Part shown: piece after piece, positions 41,169 through 48,686 of the stretch
Layout of the letters: each line of letters begins with the position of its first letter
Position numbering within the stretch: position 1 is the first letter of the stretch
Assembly: GCA_003168255.1 (NCBI GenBank)
Contig: PMSU01000213.1
Coordinates: 27,649-91,648, forward strand
Direction: 5' to 3'
From: Actinomycetota bacterium
GTDB lineage: Bacteria; Actinomycetota; Actinomycetes; Streptosporangiales; Streptosporangiaceae
DNA: 64,000 bases
Translations under genes and position numbers: made by a program
Notes under the pieces: model-generated
The model's database searches: none
What the model was told of the DNA's origin: nothing
What the model saw: the letters and a program-made list of their open reading frames with translations, nothing else

Positions 41169-41207
41169 GTGACTGGGGACCAGTCAATTTGATTGACTGG
41201 TAGTCAC
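41169..41207. promoter_or_regulatory. TetR-type operator (nested palindrome)
   Basis: ACCAGTCAAT (41179-41188) and ATTGACTGGT (41192-41201) form a perfect 10-bp inverted repeat with a 3-base centre. Outside it, GTGACT (41169-41174) pairs with AGTCAC (41202-41207). It lies between the divergent PPOX operon and the tetR gene. Confidence 0.85.
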
Positions 41208-41275
41208 CCATTGAAGAAACTAGGTACGATTACCAGCGCGGGTACGGCATGGGCCGTTCGGAAAGGAGCCTGGTG

Positions 41276-41860
41276 ATGTCGCGAACCAAGCCTGCCCAAC
41301 AGCGGCGCGCCGATCTGCTCGCGGCGGGTCAGGCACTGTTCGTCGGCAAGGGCATCGCGGCGACGACGCTGGAGGACATCACCAACGGAGCCGGCGTCTC
41401 CAAAGGCCTCTTCTACCAGTATTTCCGGTCCAAGGAAGATCTAGTGTTCGCCCTCCAGGAGCAGTTCTCCAACCAATTCGCCGATCGCATCCGCGCCGCC
41501 GCCGGCGCCCAGACGGACTGGGCCGACAAGCTCGATGCCAGCGTCCAGGCGAGCTTCGAATGCTACCGCGACCTCTACGAACTGCACGAGGTCCTGTTCC
41601 GGCACAGTGCGCACGGCGCGGCGGACACCGATCATGAGCCCGCCCACGCCCTGCTGGCCCAGGCCCTGCGCGAGCTCCTTCAAGACGGCGTGGCGGCAGG
41701 CGCTTTCCGCGTCGAGGACCCCGAGACGACCGCCGTCCTCTTCTACGTGACCATGCACGCCTTCGACCCCAACTTCCACGGCAGCCACCGGCCAACCGAT
41801 GCGCGGCTCGTCCGCGCCACCCAGCAACTGTTCCGGCGAGCCGCGGGCGTCACCGGATAA
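41276..41860 (+). CDS. TetR family transcriptional regulator of the efflux operon
   Basis: A 194-residue TetR regulator. The helix-turn-helix is IAATTLEDITNGAGVSKGLFYQYFRSKEDLVFAL (about 27-60). The ligand-binding half has CYRDLYELHEVLFRHSAHG. ATG 41276 follows AAAGGAG by a good distance; the frame starts 27 bases earlier. It is divergent from the PPOX-MFS-MFS operon with the palindrome in between, so it probably represses both the pumps and itself and is released by the exported compound. Confidence 0.92.
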   Translation: MSRTKPAQQRRADLLAAGQALFVGKGIAATTLEDITNGAGVSKGLFYQYFRSKEDLVFALQEQFSNQFADRIRAAAGAQTDWADKLDASVQASFECYRDLYELHEVLFRHSAHGAADTDHEPAHALLAQALRELLQDGVAAGAFRVEDPETTAVLFYVTMHAFDPNFHGSHRPTDARLVRATQQLFRRAAGVTG

Positions 41861-42140
41861 CCTCCCGGCGTCGCCCACGGCCGAGCCGGGCTGTCGGTGA
41901 TCGACCGCGCGCGGGAGCTACCCCGCCGGCTATCTCGCAGTCCTGGCACCCGCTCCGGCCAGCACCCTTCGGCCTTGACCAGGCAGCCGACCAGCGCAGA
42001 TCAGACCTGCGAATTTCCTCCTGCCAGCCAGGCTCGGGCGGTCCCGTAGCCGGGCAACTGGATCACTCGCGTTGGCGTTATCGCCCAATTCGGGTTACCG
42101 TGGCCGACGCATTACCAACTGATCACCGAGGAGAACCGAA

Positions 42141-42179
42141 ATGACTACGGGGGGTGAGCGCGCGTCCATAGCTGAGTAG
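42141..42179 (+). CDS. 12-residue leader peptide
   Basis: A strong GAGGAG site precedes ATG 42141, and the frame MTTGGERASIAE ends at TAG 42177-42179. Eight bases later begins a long hairpin, then the LysM gene. A short translated leader followed by a terminator-like hairpin is the layout of transcription attenuation. No run of one codon type is seen, so any regulatory input is unclear. Confidence 0.45.
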   Translation: MTTGGERASIAE

Positions 42180-42186
42180 ATCAGGT

Positions 42187-42228
42187 GGCCCCGACCAAGC
42201 GTGATTCCAGCACGTGGCCGGGGCCTTT
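42187..42228 (+). promoter_or_regulatory. attenuator-like hairpin upstream of the LysM gene
   Basis: GGCCCCG (42187-42193) pairs with CGGGGCC (42219-42225); inside, CCA/TGG and CGTG/CACG also pair. TTT follows. It lies within the leader, 35 bases before the LysM start, so it could stop transcription before the gene. Confidence 0.55.
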
Positions 42229-42259
42229 GCATGGCAATGAACCTCGGAGGTAAAAAGCC

Positions 42260-42856
42260 ATGACACTGCCAAGTATTGCAGTTGGCGGAGTCGTAAAATC
42301 CATGATCGCGGTCACGGTTTCGCTGCATCCGGCGGCCGCTCACCACGGCAGCCGCTACACGACCGTCCAGCCCGGCAACACGCTCAGTTCAATCAGCCAG
42401 CGCGTGTACGGCAGCTCGGCCGACTGGCCCGCCTTGTGGTGGATCAACCGGGGCAGCGTGCCTAACCCGGGCAGGATCCGGGCGGGGCAGCGGCTCCGCC
42501 TGTCGAGCTGGCACCCGGTGAGTCCGTGGCTCACCCACGCCGCACTGACAGCGATCCCCGCACCGCGGGCTGTCACGGCGCTGTCCGCGCAACCTGCCAC
42601 CGCGGCAGATGTCACCAGCGCCACGCCGGGCAGCTTCGAGAGCTGCGTGATCCAGGCCGAGAGCGGCGGGAACGCCCAGGCGGTCAATGCCTCCAGCGGC
42701 GCGGGCGGCCTGTACGGCTTCCTGCCGTCCACCTGGCAGGCACTCGGATACTCCGGGCTGCCCGAGAACGCGTCGGCGTCAGAGCAGAACGCCGCATTCG
42801 CCAAGGAATACGCGCAGTCAGGCACCAGTGCGTGGACATCTTACGACGGGTGCTAA
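42260..42856 (+). CDS. LysM domain protein with Rpf/transglycosylase-like C-terminus
   Basis: A 198-residue exported protein. A short hydrophobic N-terminus (about 8-26) probably serves as signal. LysM at 33-81 (YTTVQPGNTLSSISQRVYG, then WINRGSVPNPGRIRAGQRL) binds peptidoglycan. The C-terminal 125-198 resembles the lytic domain of resuscitation-promoting factors and small transglycosylases; the candidate catalytic Glu134 is in IQAESGG, followed by GGLYGFLPSTWQALGYSG. GGAGG precedes ATG 42260. It probably remodels wall in growth or spore germination. Confidence 0.85.
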   Translation: MTLPSIAVGGVVKSMIAVTVSLHPAAAHHGSRYTTVQPGNTLSSISQRVYGSSADWPALWWINRGSVPNPGRIRAGQRLRLSSWHPVSPWLTHAALTAIPAPRAVTALSAQPATAADVTSATPGSFESCVIQAESGGNAQAVNASSGAGGLYGFLPSTWQALGYSGLPENASASEQNAAFAKEYAQSGTSAWTSYDGC

Positions 42857-42866
42857 ACCGCCCGAT

Positions 42867-42898
42867 GGAAGCCCCGGTCCGCATGGGCCGGGGCTTCC
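42867..42898 (+). terminator. intrinsic-type terminator hairpin after the LysM gene
   Basis: GGAAGCCCCGG (42867-42877) and CCGGGGCTTCC (42888-42898) form a perfect 11-bp stem with a 10-base loop, 10 bases after the stop codon. No U-run, which is common in actinomycetes. Confidence 0.8.
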
Positions 42899-42907
42899 CG
42901 CGGCTGG

Positions 42908-43019
42908 TCAGGCCGGTGCGTCGCTGTTCTGCGGCGTTGGGGGGTTGGTCCGGAGCCGGGCTTTGGCGATCTTGCCGGCCGGGGTCATCGGGAGCTCGCG
43001 GCGATGCTGGCGGGCGTGC
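42908..43019 (-). pseudogene. C-terminal remnant of an acyl-CoA synthetase
   Basis: The minus strand encodes ARQHRRELPMTPAGKIAKARLR in one frame. LPMTPAGKIxKxxLR is the A10 motif with the catalytic lysine at the very end of ANL ligases. Nothing else of a ligase is left; upstream (higher coordinate) the intact lactate oxidase gene begins its 3' end at 43020. It is a decayed tail, perhaps of a ligase gene that once followed. Confidence 0.45.
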
Positions 43020-44189
43020 TCATGACAGCGATTGCCGGGTGAGCTGCCGGTGGCTGGTGTAGCCGGACAGTGCCAGGGTGAGGTCGAGGTCGGCGAGCAG
43101 GCAGCGCAGCACATGCTCGACGCCCTGCTGCCCGCCGAGCGCTAGCCCGTAGAGAACGGGCCGGCCGATCAGCACGGCCTGCGCGCCGAGGGCGAGCGCT
43201 TTGACGACGTCGGCGCCGGTGCGCAGCCCCGAGTCGAAGAGCACGGTGAGCCGGTCCCCGACGGCCTGCGCGATGGCCGGCAGCGTGTCGAGGGCGCCGA
43301 TCGCGCCGTCTACCTGCCGGCCGCCGTGATTGGACACCACGATGCCGTCCATGCCGTGATCGGCGGCGAGTTTGGCGTCCTCGGCCGAGCAAATGCCCTT
43401 GAGCACGATCGGCCCGTCCCAGTGCTCACGCAGGAACGGCAGGTCCTGCCAGGACAGGCCCGGGTTGGCGAACATCTGCGCCCAGTGCAGGACGGCCGCG
43501 GCTGAATCCTCGCTGGGCGGCTTGGCCAGCCCGGCCAGGAAGGCCGGGTCGTCGAGGTAGTTGGCCAGGCCCTGCATTTTGAGGAACGGCAGGAAGCCGC
43601 GGTCGAGATCGGCCGGGCGGTAGCCGAGCAGGAGCGTGTCGAGCGTGAGGACAAGCGTGGAGTAGCCGCTGGCCTTGGCACGGCGCAGGAAGCTGATACA
43701 TACGTCGTTGTCGGTCGGCCAGTACAGCTGGTACCAGCGCGGGCCGTCTCCGTTTGCCTCCGCGGCCTGCTCAAACGAATGAGCCGCTGCCGTCGAGTGG
43801 ATGTAGGGCAGCCCCAGTTCGGCGGCGGCCCGCGCGGTGGCCAGCTCACCGTCGGGGTGGGCTAGCGTCTGCACGCCCATCGGCGCGATCATGACAGGCG
43901 CGGGCAGTGAGGTGCCGAGGATCGTGCAGGACAGATCCCGCTGCGTCCCGCTGCGCAGCATCCGCTGCACTATCTGCCACCGGCCGAACGCGGCCCGGTT
44001 AGCTCGCGCCGTTGCGCCGCTGCCCGCGCTGGGAACGATGTAGCCCATCGCCTCGGGCGACAGCACGCCGCGAGCGCGCTCCTCCAGCGCGGCCAGATCC
44101 GTGGTGATCGCCGGTGCCTTACCAGCGAACATCCCGTCCACGTAGATGCTCAGCTGGTAGTCGCTGTAGTTCGCCGGTGGCTCGCTCAC
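43020..44189 (-). CDS. FMN-dependent alpha-hydroxy acid oxidase (lactate 2-monooxygenase-like)
   Basis: A 389-residue TIM-barrel flavoprotein. ILGTSLPAPVMIAPMGVQTLAHPDGE and IVLKGICSAEDAKLAADHGMDGIVVSNHGGRQVDG are the family blocks; the His of SNHGG is the active-site base and GLRTGADVVKALALGAQAVLIGRP binds the FMN phosphate. The N-terminal YQLSIYVDGMFAG block is typical of lactate monooxygenase rather than of glycolate oxidase. GTG 44189 has GAGGAGC upstream and is preferred over the longer frame. Predicted to oxidise L-lactate or a related 2-hydroxy acid. Confidence 0.92.
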   Translation of the reverse strand: MSEPPANYSDYQLSIYVDGMFAGKAPAITTDLAALEERARGVLSPEAMGYIVPSAGSGATARANRAAFGRWQIVQRMLRSGTQRDLSCTILGTSLPAPVMIAPMGVQTLAHPDGELATARAAAELGLPYIHSTAAAHSFEQAAEANGDGPRWYQLYWPTDNDVCISFLRRAKASGYSTLVLTLDTLLLGYRPADLDRGFLPFLKMQGLANYLDDPAFLAGLAKPPSEDSAAAVLHWAQMFANPGLSWQDLPFLREHWDGPIVLKGICSAEDAKLAADHGMDGIVVSNHGGRQVDGAIGALDTLPAIAQAVGDRLTVLFDSGLRTGADVVKALALGAQAVLIGRPVLYGLALGGQQGVEHVLRCLLADLDLTLALSGYTSHRQLTRQSLS

Positions 44190-44342
44190 TAGATCAGCTC
44201 CTCGTCGATACCGCGCGGAAACGAGCCCGTCGGCTGAGTCCCGCCGCCGGCGCAACTGCTAGCGGCTGCGTTCCCTCGGAGCATGTTAGGCGACGCTCCG
44301 ACGAGTGACCCTGCGGCCAGGCCAGAGGTTCGCACGCTGCCG

Positions 44343-45080
44343 TCAGGCCGATGCTGTCTCGGCGGCCACGTGGCCGGCCACCGCATCGGCGAAGGCCCGC
44401 AGCGAGGGGAACTCCCAGTCCGGACTCACCTGCGCCGACGGCTCCGGCGTGGCGCCCCAGCCGGGCTGGTCGTGGCGGCGGTTGATCCAGGCCGTCGGCA
44501 GGCCGGCCCGCTTGGCCGGGATGTGGTCATGGAAAAGGCTCTGGGCGACGTGCAGCAGCCTGCCCCGCGGCACGCCGAGCCGGTCCGCCTCGGTCAGCAG
44601 TGCGTCGAAGTTACGCGGTGACGGCTTGTAGGACCCCACGTCCTGCGCGGTGAGGACGCTGCTGAACGTGACTCCGAGGCGCTTGCTGCTGGCGGCGAAG
44701 GAGGCGTTGTCGACATTGGACAAGATGATGAGGCGGTACCGGCCGGCCAGAGCGGCCAGCGCCTCGGGCGAGTCGTGAAAGGCGGGCCAGTCAGGAACGG
44801 ACCGGCCGAACCGTTCGGCATCCTCGTCGCTGACGACAGCTCCAAGTTCACTGCCGAGGCCGCGGATGCTGCGGGCGAGGATTGCGGAGTACAGCTCGCC
44901 GGGATGCTCCGCCTCGGCGCGCGTCTGGTGCGCGGAGTAGGCGGTCAGCAGGGCCTGGTCGCCCAGCCGGAGTCCCCGCGATGCCGCCCATGGCCGCAGA
45001 ACGGCGACGAGGCCGGCTTCCCAGTCGATCAAGGTGCCGTAGCAGTCGAAGCTCAGCGCGTCGAAGTCGGTGAGTTTCAT
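44343..45080 (-). CDS. HAD-superfamily haloacid dehalogenase type II
   Basis: A 245-residue HAD hydrolase. Motif I is FDCYGTLIDWE (about 8-18) with the nucleophilic Asp; LIILSNVDNASF is motif II; the Lys and acidic residues are in SYKPSPRNFDALL and later. It belongs to the 2-haloalkanoic acid dehalogenase-like set, whose members act on haloacids or on phosphoesters. It follows a GntR regulator gene on the same strand, separated by a 14-bp repeat array, so the two probably form an operon regulated by it. Confidence 0.88.
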   Translation of the reverse strand: MKLTDFDALSFDCYGTLIDWEAGLVAVLRPWAASRGLRLGDQALLTAYSAHQTRAEAEHPGELYSAILARSIRGLGSELGAVVSDEDAERFGRSVPDWPAFHDSPEALAALAGRYRLIILSNVDNASFAASSKRLGVTFSSVLTAQDVGSYKPSPRNFDALLTEADRLGVPRGRLLHVAQSLFHDHIPAKRAGLPTAWINRRHDQPGWGATPEPSAQVSPDWEFPSLRAFADAVAGHVAAETASA

Positions 45081-45092
45081 CGGTCACACTCC

Positions 45093-45149
45093 GCAAGTCA
45101 GGTCGGGGGCAAGTCAGGTCGGGGCAATCAGGTCGGGGCAATCAGGTCG
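45093..45149. repeat. 14-bp tandem repeat, about 4 copies
   Basis: Units of g-caa(g)tcaggtcggg lie across the 3' end of the GntR gene and the gap to the HAD gene. The GntR stop codon (45128) is inside the array, so the last residues of GntR depend on it. Confidence 0.8.
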
Positions 45150-45772
45150 AGGAAGAAGCGTTCGGCGCTGTCCAGGTGCTCTTTCCATGCGTCCACGGCA
45201 GCCCGCTTCCCGCCTGCGCGCAGGGCCGAGAGAAGAACGGCGTGCTCGGCGGCGATCTGCCGGGCGCCCCGGTAGGCCGGCCGCTGCTGCGCGATGAGCA
45301 GGCGCAGCTCGGCGCCGGCCTCGTTGAACGTGCGCAGCAGCCGCGACGATCCGGCGGCGGTGAGCACGGCACGGTGAAATTCGATATCCGCGTCGGCAAC
45401 CTTGTCCCAGGAGACCTCGTCGGGAAGGGAGGTGAAGGCGCGTAGCGCGGTCTGCACGCCGTCGAGCGGGGGGGCTGTTTCGATGATCAGGCGGACCGCG
45501 GCCAGTTCGATGGGCCTGCGCAGCCGATACAGGTCAACAGCGTCGGCGGCGGTGAACGAGGGAACCCTGGCACTGCGCCCGCGGCCACGTTCAAGCAGGC
45601 CGTCGGCCACCAGAGTCTGCACCGCCGCCCGGATCGTCGGGCGCGCCGCGCCGAATTCCGCTGTCAGGTCGGTGTCACGCAGCTCCTGGCCGCTCGCGTA
45701 TTCCCCGGCCAGCAACCGCCGGCGCAGTTCATTCGCCACCGCATCGGCAACCGTGACCGTCTCCACTAGCAC
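45128..45772 (-). CDS. GntR family regulator, FCD type
   Basis: A 214-residue GntR regulator. The winged helix is at about 8-70 (ANELRRRLLAGEYASGQELRDTDLTAEFG, then ARPTIRAAVQTLVADGLLERGRGRSARV). The all-helical FCD ligand domain follows with the metal-type residues DADIEFHRAVLTAAGSSRLL. FCD members respond to small carboxylic acids. It probably regulates itself and the HAD gene downstream; the divergent metallo-beta-lactamase-fold gene ends nearby, tail against its promoter. Confidence 0.9.
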   Translation of the reverse strand: MLVETVTVADAVANELRRRLLAGEYASGQELRDTDLTAEFGAARPTIRAAVQTLVADGLLERGRGRSARVPSFTAADAVDLYRLRRPIELAAVRLIIETAPPLDGVQTALRAFTSLPDEVSWDKVADADIEFHRAVLTAAGSSRLLRTFNEAGAELRLLIAQQRPAYRGARQIAAEHAVLLSALRAGGKRAAVDAWKEHLDSAERFFLDLIAPT

Positions 45773-45824
45773 TGGCTAACTGTATAACAGGTAGCCAGAT
45801 ATAGCCAACGGGATGCGGTGCAGG

Positions 45825-46466
45825 TCAGCTTGTCTCGAGCGACTCGCCCGGGGTCAGCCGGGTGTAGGACGCTCCCGTTCCCGGCCCGTTCTCGCCGAGC
45901 AGGCCGCCGACCACCGCGATGCCGACCTCATTCAGCGCGCCGTCGTGGATGGCCAGGGTCTGCTGCGGGGCCACCTCGCGCACCCAGTCGATGAGCTGGC
46001 CGGTACGCGACCACGGCGCGTGCACCGGAAGCAGCAGCGTGCGGACGGCCGAGCCGGGCACCGTCAGCGCATCGCCGGGATGGAAGAGCGAGCCGTCCAG
46101 CAGGAAGCCGATGTTGGTGATCCGGGGAATGTCGGGGTGGATGGCAGCGTGCCACTGGCCGTGCACCTGCACCCCAAAGCCGGCCACCTCGATCGCGTCG
46201 CCCTCGCCCACGACATGCAGCGCGGCGCCGAGCCCATCCAGCTGCGCGGCGACCGCGGCACAGGTGAACACGCGAATCCCCGGCTCGCGGGCACAGGCGG
46301 CGCGCACTGCCCGTTCGGAAAAATGGTCGAAATGCTCATGGGTGATGAGGATTGCCTCGGCGCCCGCGGCCGCGTCCTGCGGCGTCAGGCCGCCCGGGTC
46401 CAGGACGATCCGCCGGCCATCCTTCTCAACCGCCACGCACGCGTGGCCGTACTTGGTGAGTCGCAT
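45825..46466 (-). CDS. metallo-beta-lactamase-fold hydrolase (UlaG-like)
   Basis: A 213-residue MBL-fold protein. Near the start is RLTKYGHACVAVEKDGRRIVLDPG, then the Zn motif LITHEHFDHF (about 37-46, HxHxDH), later LFHPGDAL and LPVHAPW. This is the UlaG/MBL_4 branch, with metal-dependent hydrolase activity of unknown substrate. ATG 46466 has GGAG; the longer frame is not supported. It is alone and divergent from the lectin gene. Confidence 0.87.
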   Translation of the reverse strand: MRLTKYGHACVAVEKDGRRIVLDPGGLTPQDAAAGAEAILITHEHFDHFSERAVRAACAREPGIRVFTCAAVAAQLDGLGAALHVVGEGDAIEVAGFGVQVHGQWHAAIHPDIPRITNIGFLLDGSLFHPGDALTVPGSAVRTLLLPVHAPWSRTGQLIDWVREVAPQQTLAIHDGALNEVGIAVVGGLLGENGPGTGASYTRLTPGESLETS

Positions 46467-46680
46467 CAGGCTGCTCCGTTGCGTTATGTCGGGTGCTGTC
46501 TCGGGCGCCAGCCAGGACCGCCGGCGCGCCACCGTGCGAGGTCTTTGACACTCCGATGCGCTCACGATCTAATCACCTGTCGCGGCGCGCCGGATGGATC
46601 CCCGATGCCGGCGCGCATTGTGCCGAGCGGATGCCCGCTCGCATCGGAGTTACTTCCACAGATACGGAGACATCGCCGCT

Positions 46681-47619
46681 ATGGCGAAACTGCCCAAGGC
46701 CATGCTCGCCATCGCGGCGCCCGTCGTCGTGGCCGGCGCGGTAACCGCTGCCGTCCTGTCCACCGCTGCCGCCGGATCGCCCGGCACCCGCGCGCTCGGC
46801 GGCGCCGACGTGTCCGTCGCGAGCGCGTTCGGCGGGTATGTCGCTGACGCCGGGCCGGCCAGGCGAATGCCCGGGGCGTTGAGCGGCGCCAGCGACAGCG
46901 AGGCCGAGATCGTGGGGACGCACGCGGCCGCAACCGCGACGACCGGTACGCTCCGGGCCGGCAGCGTGCTCCGGGCAGGCAAGATGCTGTACTCGGCGAA
47001 CCGCGAGTACGCGCTCGCCATGCGGAAGGACGGCGACCTGGTCGTCTCCAGCCTCAAGGCACGCCGGTCGCTCTGGTCCTCGCAAACGCCGCGCAATCGT
47101 GGCGCGACAGCGGCCTTCCAGCCGGACGGGAACCTCGTCGTCTACTCGCGTAGCAAGCACGCGCTCTGGGCGAGCGGAACCAGGGCAGCCGCGCGCGCGG
47201 TCCTGGACATGGGAAACAACGGCGACCTGGTTATCAGGTCCAGCGCGGGCGGGCCCGCCCTCTGGTCGTCCGTCGCGGCCCTCTCGGTGCTGCGACCGGG
47301 CCAGGGGCTGGCTCCCGGCCACGCCCTCTACTCGCCCAGTCACGCGTACATGCTGGTCATGCAGTCCGGCGGCAACCTGGTTCTCAGGAACGGCAAGACC
47401 TGGCTGTGGTCTTCCAAAACCGGCGGCCACCGGGGCGCTCGCGCCGTCTACCAGAGCGACGGCAATTTCGTCATCTACTCGCGCACCAAGCACGCCCTGT
47501 GGGCAACCGGCACCAGGGCGGGCGCGAGTTCGTTCCTCACCGTGCAGAACAACGGCAACACCATTATTTTTTCATCGCCGAACGGCTTCGCCCTCTGGGC
47601 CACTGGCACCATCAGGTAA
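46681..47619 (+). CDS. secreted bulb-type (mannose-binding) lectin protein
   Basis: A 312-residue exported protein. Signal helix at about 6-31 (LAIAAPVVVAGAVTAAVLS). Two bulb-type lectin beta-prism domains follow, about 90-195 and 200-312, each with repeats of the pattern NxGNLVxYSxxxxxLWxSGT, for instance QPDGNLVVYSRSKHALWASGT and QSDGNFVIYSRTKHALWATGT. Mannose-binding QxDxNxVxY is recognisable in these two; other repeats are degenerate. It could bind fungal or bacterial glycans. ATG 46681 is chosen as it starts the signal peptide. Confidence 0.87.
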   Translation: MAKLPKAMLAIAAPVVVAGAVTAAVLSTAAAGSPGTRALGGADVSVASAFGGYVADAGPARRMPGALSGASDSEAEIVGTHAAATATTGTLRAGSVLRAGKMLYSANREYALAMRKDGDLVVSSLKARRSLWSSQTPRNRGATAAFQPDGNLVVYSRSKHALWASGTRAAARAVLDMGNNGDLVIRSSAGGPALWSSVAALSVLRPGQGLAPGHALYSPSHAYMLVMQSGGNLVLRNGKTWLWSSKTGGHRGARAVYQSDGNFVIYSRTKHALWATGTRAGASSFLTVQNNGNTIIFSSPNGFALWATGTIR

Positions 47620-47627
47620 GTTGCAGG

Positions 47628-48035
47628 TCACCTCTGCCGCGCGCGGAAGTTCCTGTTCTTGATCAGGTTGCCGCAGCTGGCCATGTCGCACCATGCCCCC
47701 CGGTGAGCGTGCGAGCGGTCGAAGAAGGCCCAGCGGCACTCGGGGTTGCAGCAGATCTTCAGCCGCTGCCAGACGCCCGCCTCCTGCGCGTCTCGGACCA
47801 CGATCAGGAGGCCGAGCAGCCCGTCGGCTAGCGTGCCCCGCGAGCTGGGGGTCAGCCGGACCCGTCCGTCCGGATCGATACGCAACTGCGGGCCGGCGGC
47901 CCGGGCCAGGGCGTCAAGCGGCGCAAGCTCCTGCTGTGTCGTCATGCTCCTCGTATCAGAACAGTCCGGCACCTGCCCGGCGGCCAGGCGGGCGGGCCCG
48001 TGGGACCGGATCATGGTCCGCGTCCGCTCCTTCAC
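47628..48035 (-). CDS. CGNR zinc finger protein, N-terminally short
   Basis: A 135-residue protein (105 from ATG 47945). The C-terminal KICCNPECRWAFFDRSHAHRG and WCDMASCGNLIKNR is the CGNR zinc finger with four Cys, as found in ABATE-domain regulators. Such proteins are normally about 180-200 residues, so most of the N-terminal ABATE (stress-inducible) domain is missing. ATG 47945 has AGGAG too close, so the start is uncertain and a truncated gene is possible. Probably DNA-binding. Confidence 0.75.
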   Translation of the reverse strand: MKERTRTMIRSHGPARLAAGQVPDCSDTRSMTTQQELAPLDALARAAGPQLRIDPDGRVRLTPSSRGTLADGLLGLLIVVRDAQEAGVWQRLKICCNPECRWAFFDRSHAHRGAWCDMASCGNLIKNRNFRARQR

Positions 48036-48197
48036 CGCCGCACCTGCCAGGACGACCTGCGCGCCCGGGTCAGCCAGGCAGTCGAGGCGCTGAACCCGCT
48101 GCCCGGCTGGTGAGGTTTCTCACGCCGCCCCGGCTCGGCCGGGCGGCCTGGCCCTGCCGCTCATCGGGAACCGGCGGCGGCGCGGTAGCGTGCCGGC

Positions 48198-48677
48198 ATG
48201 ACCGATGCAGCAGCCAGACGCGCCGCAGACATGCTCGCGGTCGCGATCGAGGAGGCACAGGCCGGCCTGGCCGAAGGCGGCATCCCGATCGGGGCGGCGC
48301 TCTTCGCCGCGGACGGGACACTGCTCGGCCGCGGCCACAACAGGCGCGTGCAGGACGACGATCCGTCCATGCACGCCGAGACCGCGGCATTCCGGGCGGC
48401 CGGGCGGCAGCGTACCTACCGCGGTACCACGATGGTGACCACCCTGTCACCGTGCTGGTATTGCAGCGGGCTGGTACGTCAGTTCGGCATTACCGGCCTT
48501 CTGATCGGCGAGGCGGCGACGTTCAGCGGCGGGCACGAGTGGCTATCCCGGCACGGAGTCTCCGTCACCCTGGTCGACGACGCGCGATGCCGTCAGATGA
48601 TGACAGACTTCATCGACCGTCACCCGCAGCTCTGGTTCGAGGACATCGGCCAGGACGATTCTGACGCCTCGGGCTAG
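48198..48677 (+). CDS. nucleoside/cytosine deaminase family protein
   Basis: A 159-residue zinc deaminase of usual length. The Zn/catalytic motifs are H59-A-E61 in MHAETAAFR and P85-C86-x2-C89 in LSPCWYCSG. The end WFEDIGQD is similar to fungal-type cytosine deaminases. It would deaminate a pyrimidine or guanine-like base in salvage. ATG 48198 is preceded by a weak ribosome site. Single gene, convergent with the MBL-fold gene at 48687 (9 bases). Confidence 0.9.
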   Translation: MTDAAARRAADMLAVAIEEAQAGLAEGGIPIGAALFAADGTLLGRGHNRRVQDDDPSMHAETAAFRAAGRQRTYRGTTMVTTLSPCWYCSGLVRQFGITGLLIGEAATFSGGHEWLSRHGVSVTLVDDARCRQMMTDFIDRHPQLWFEDIGQDDSDASG

Positions 48678-48686
48678 GCCCGGGCT

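Noticed and set aside
42090-42260. A c-di-AMP (ydaO-type) riboswitch upstream of the LysM/Rpf-like gene.
   Set aside because: Expected from gene type, but I could not find the conserved blocks; a leader peptide and a simple hairpin explain what is seen.
48040-48111. A plausible protein tail (LRARVSQAVEALNPLPGW then stop) on the plus strand before the deaminase gene.
   Set aside because: Looks coding-like, but too short to assign, with no upstream extension or recognisable family.
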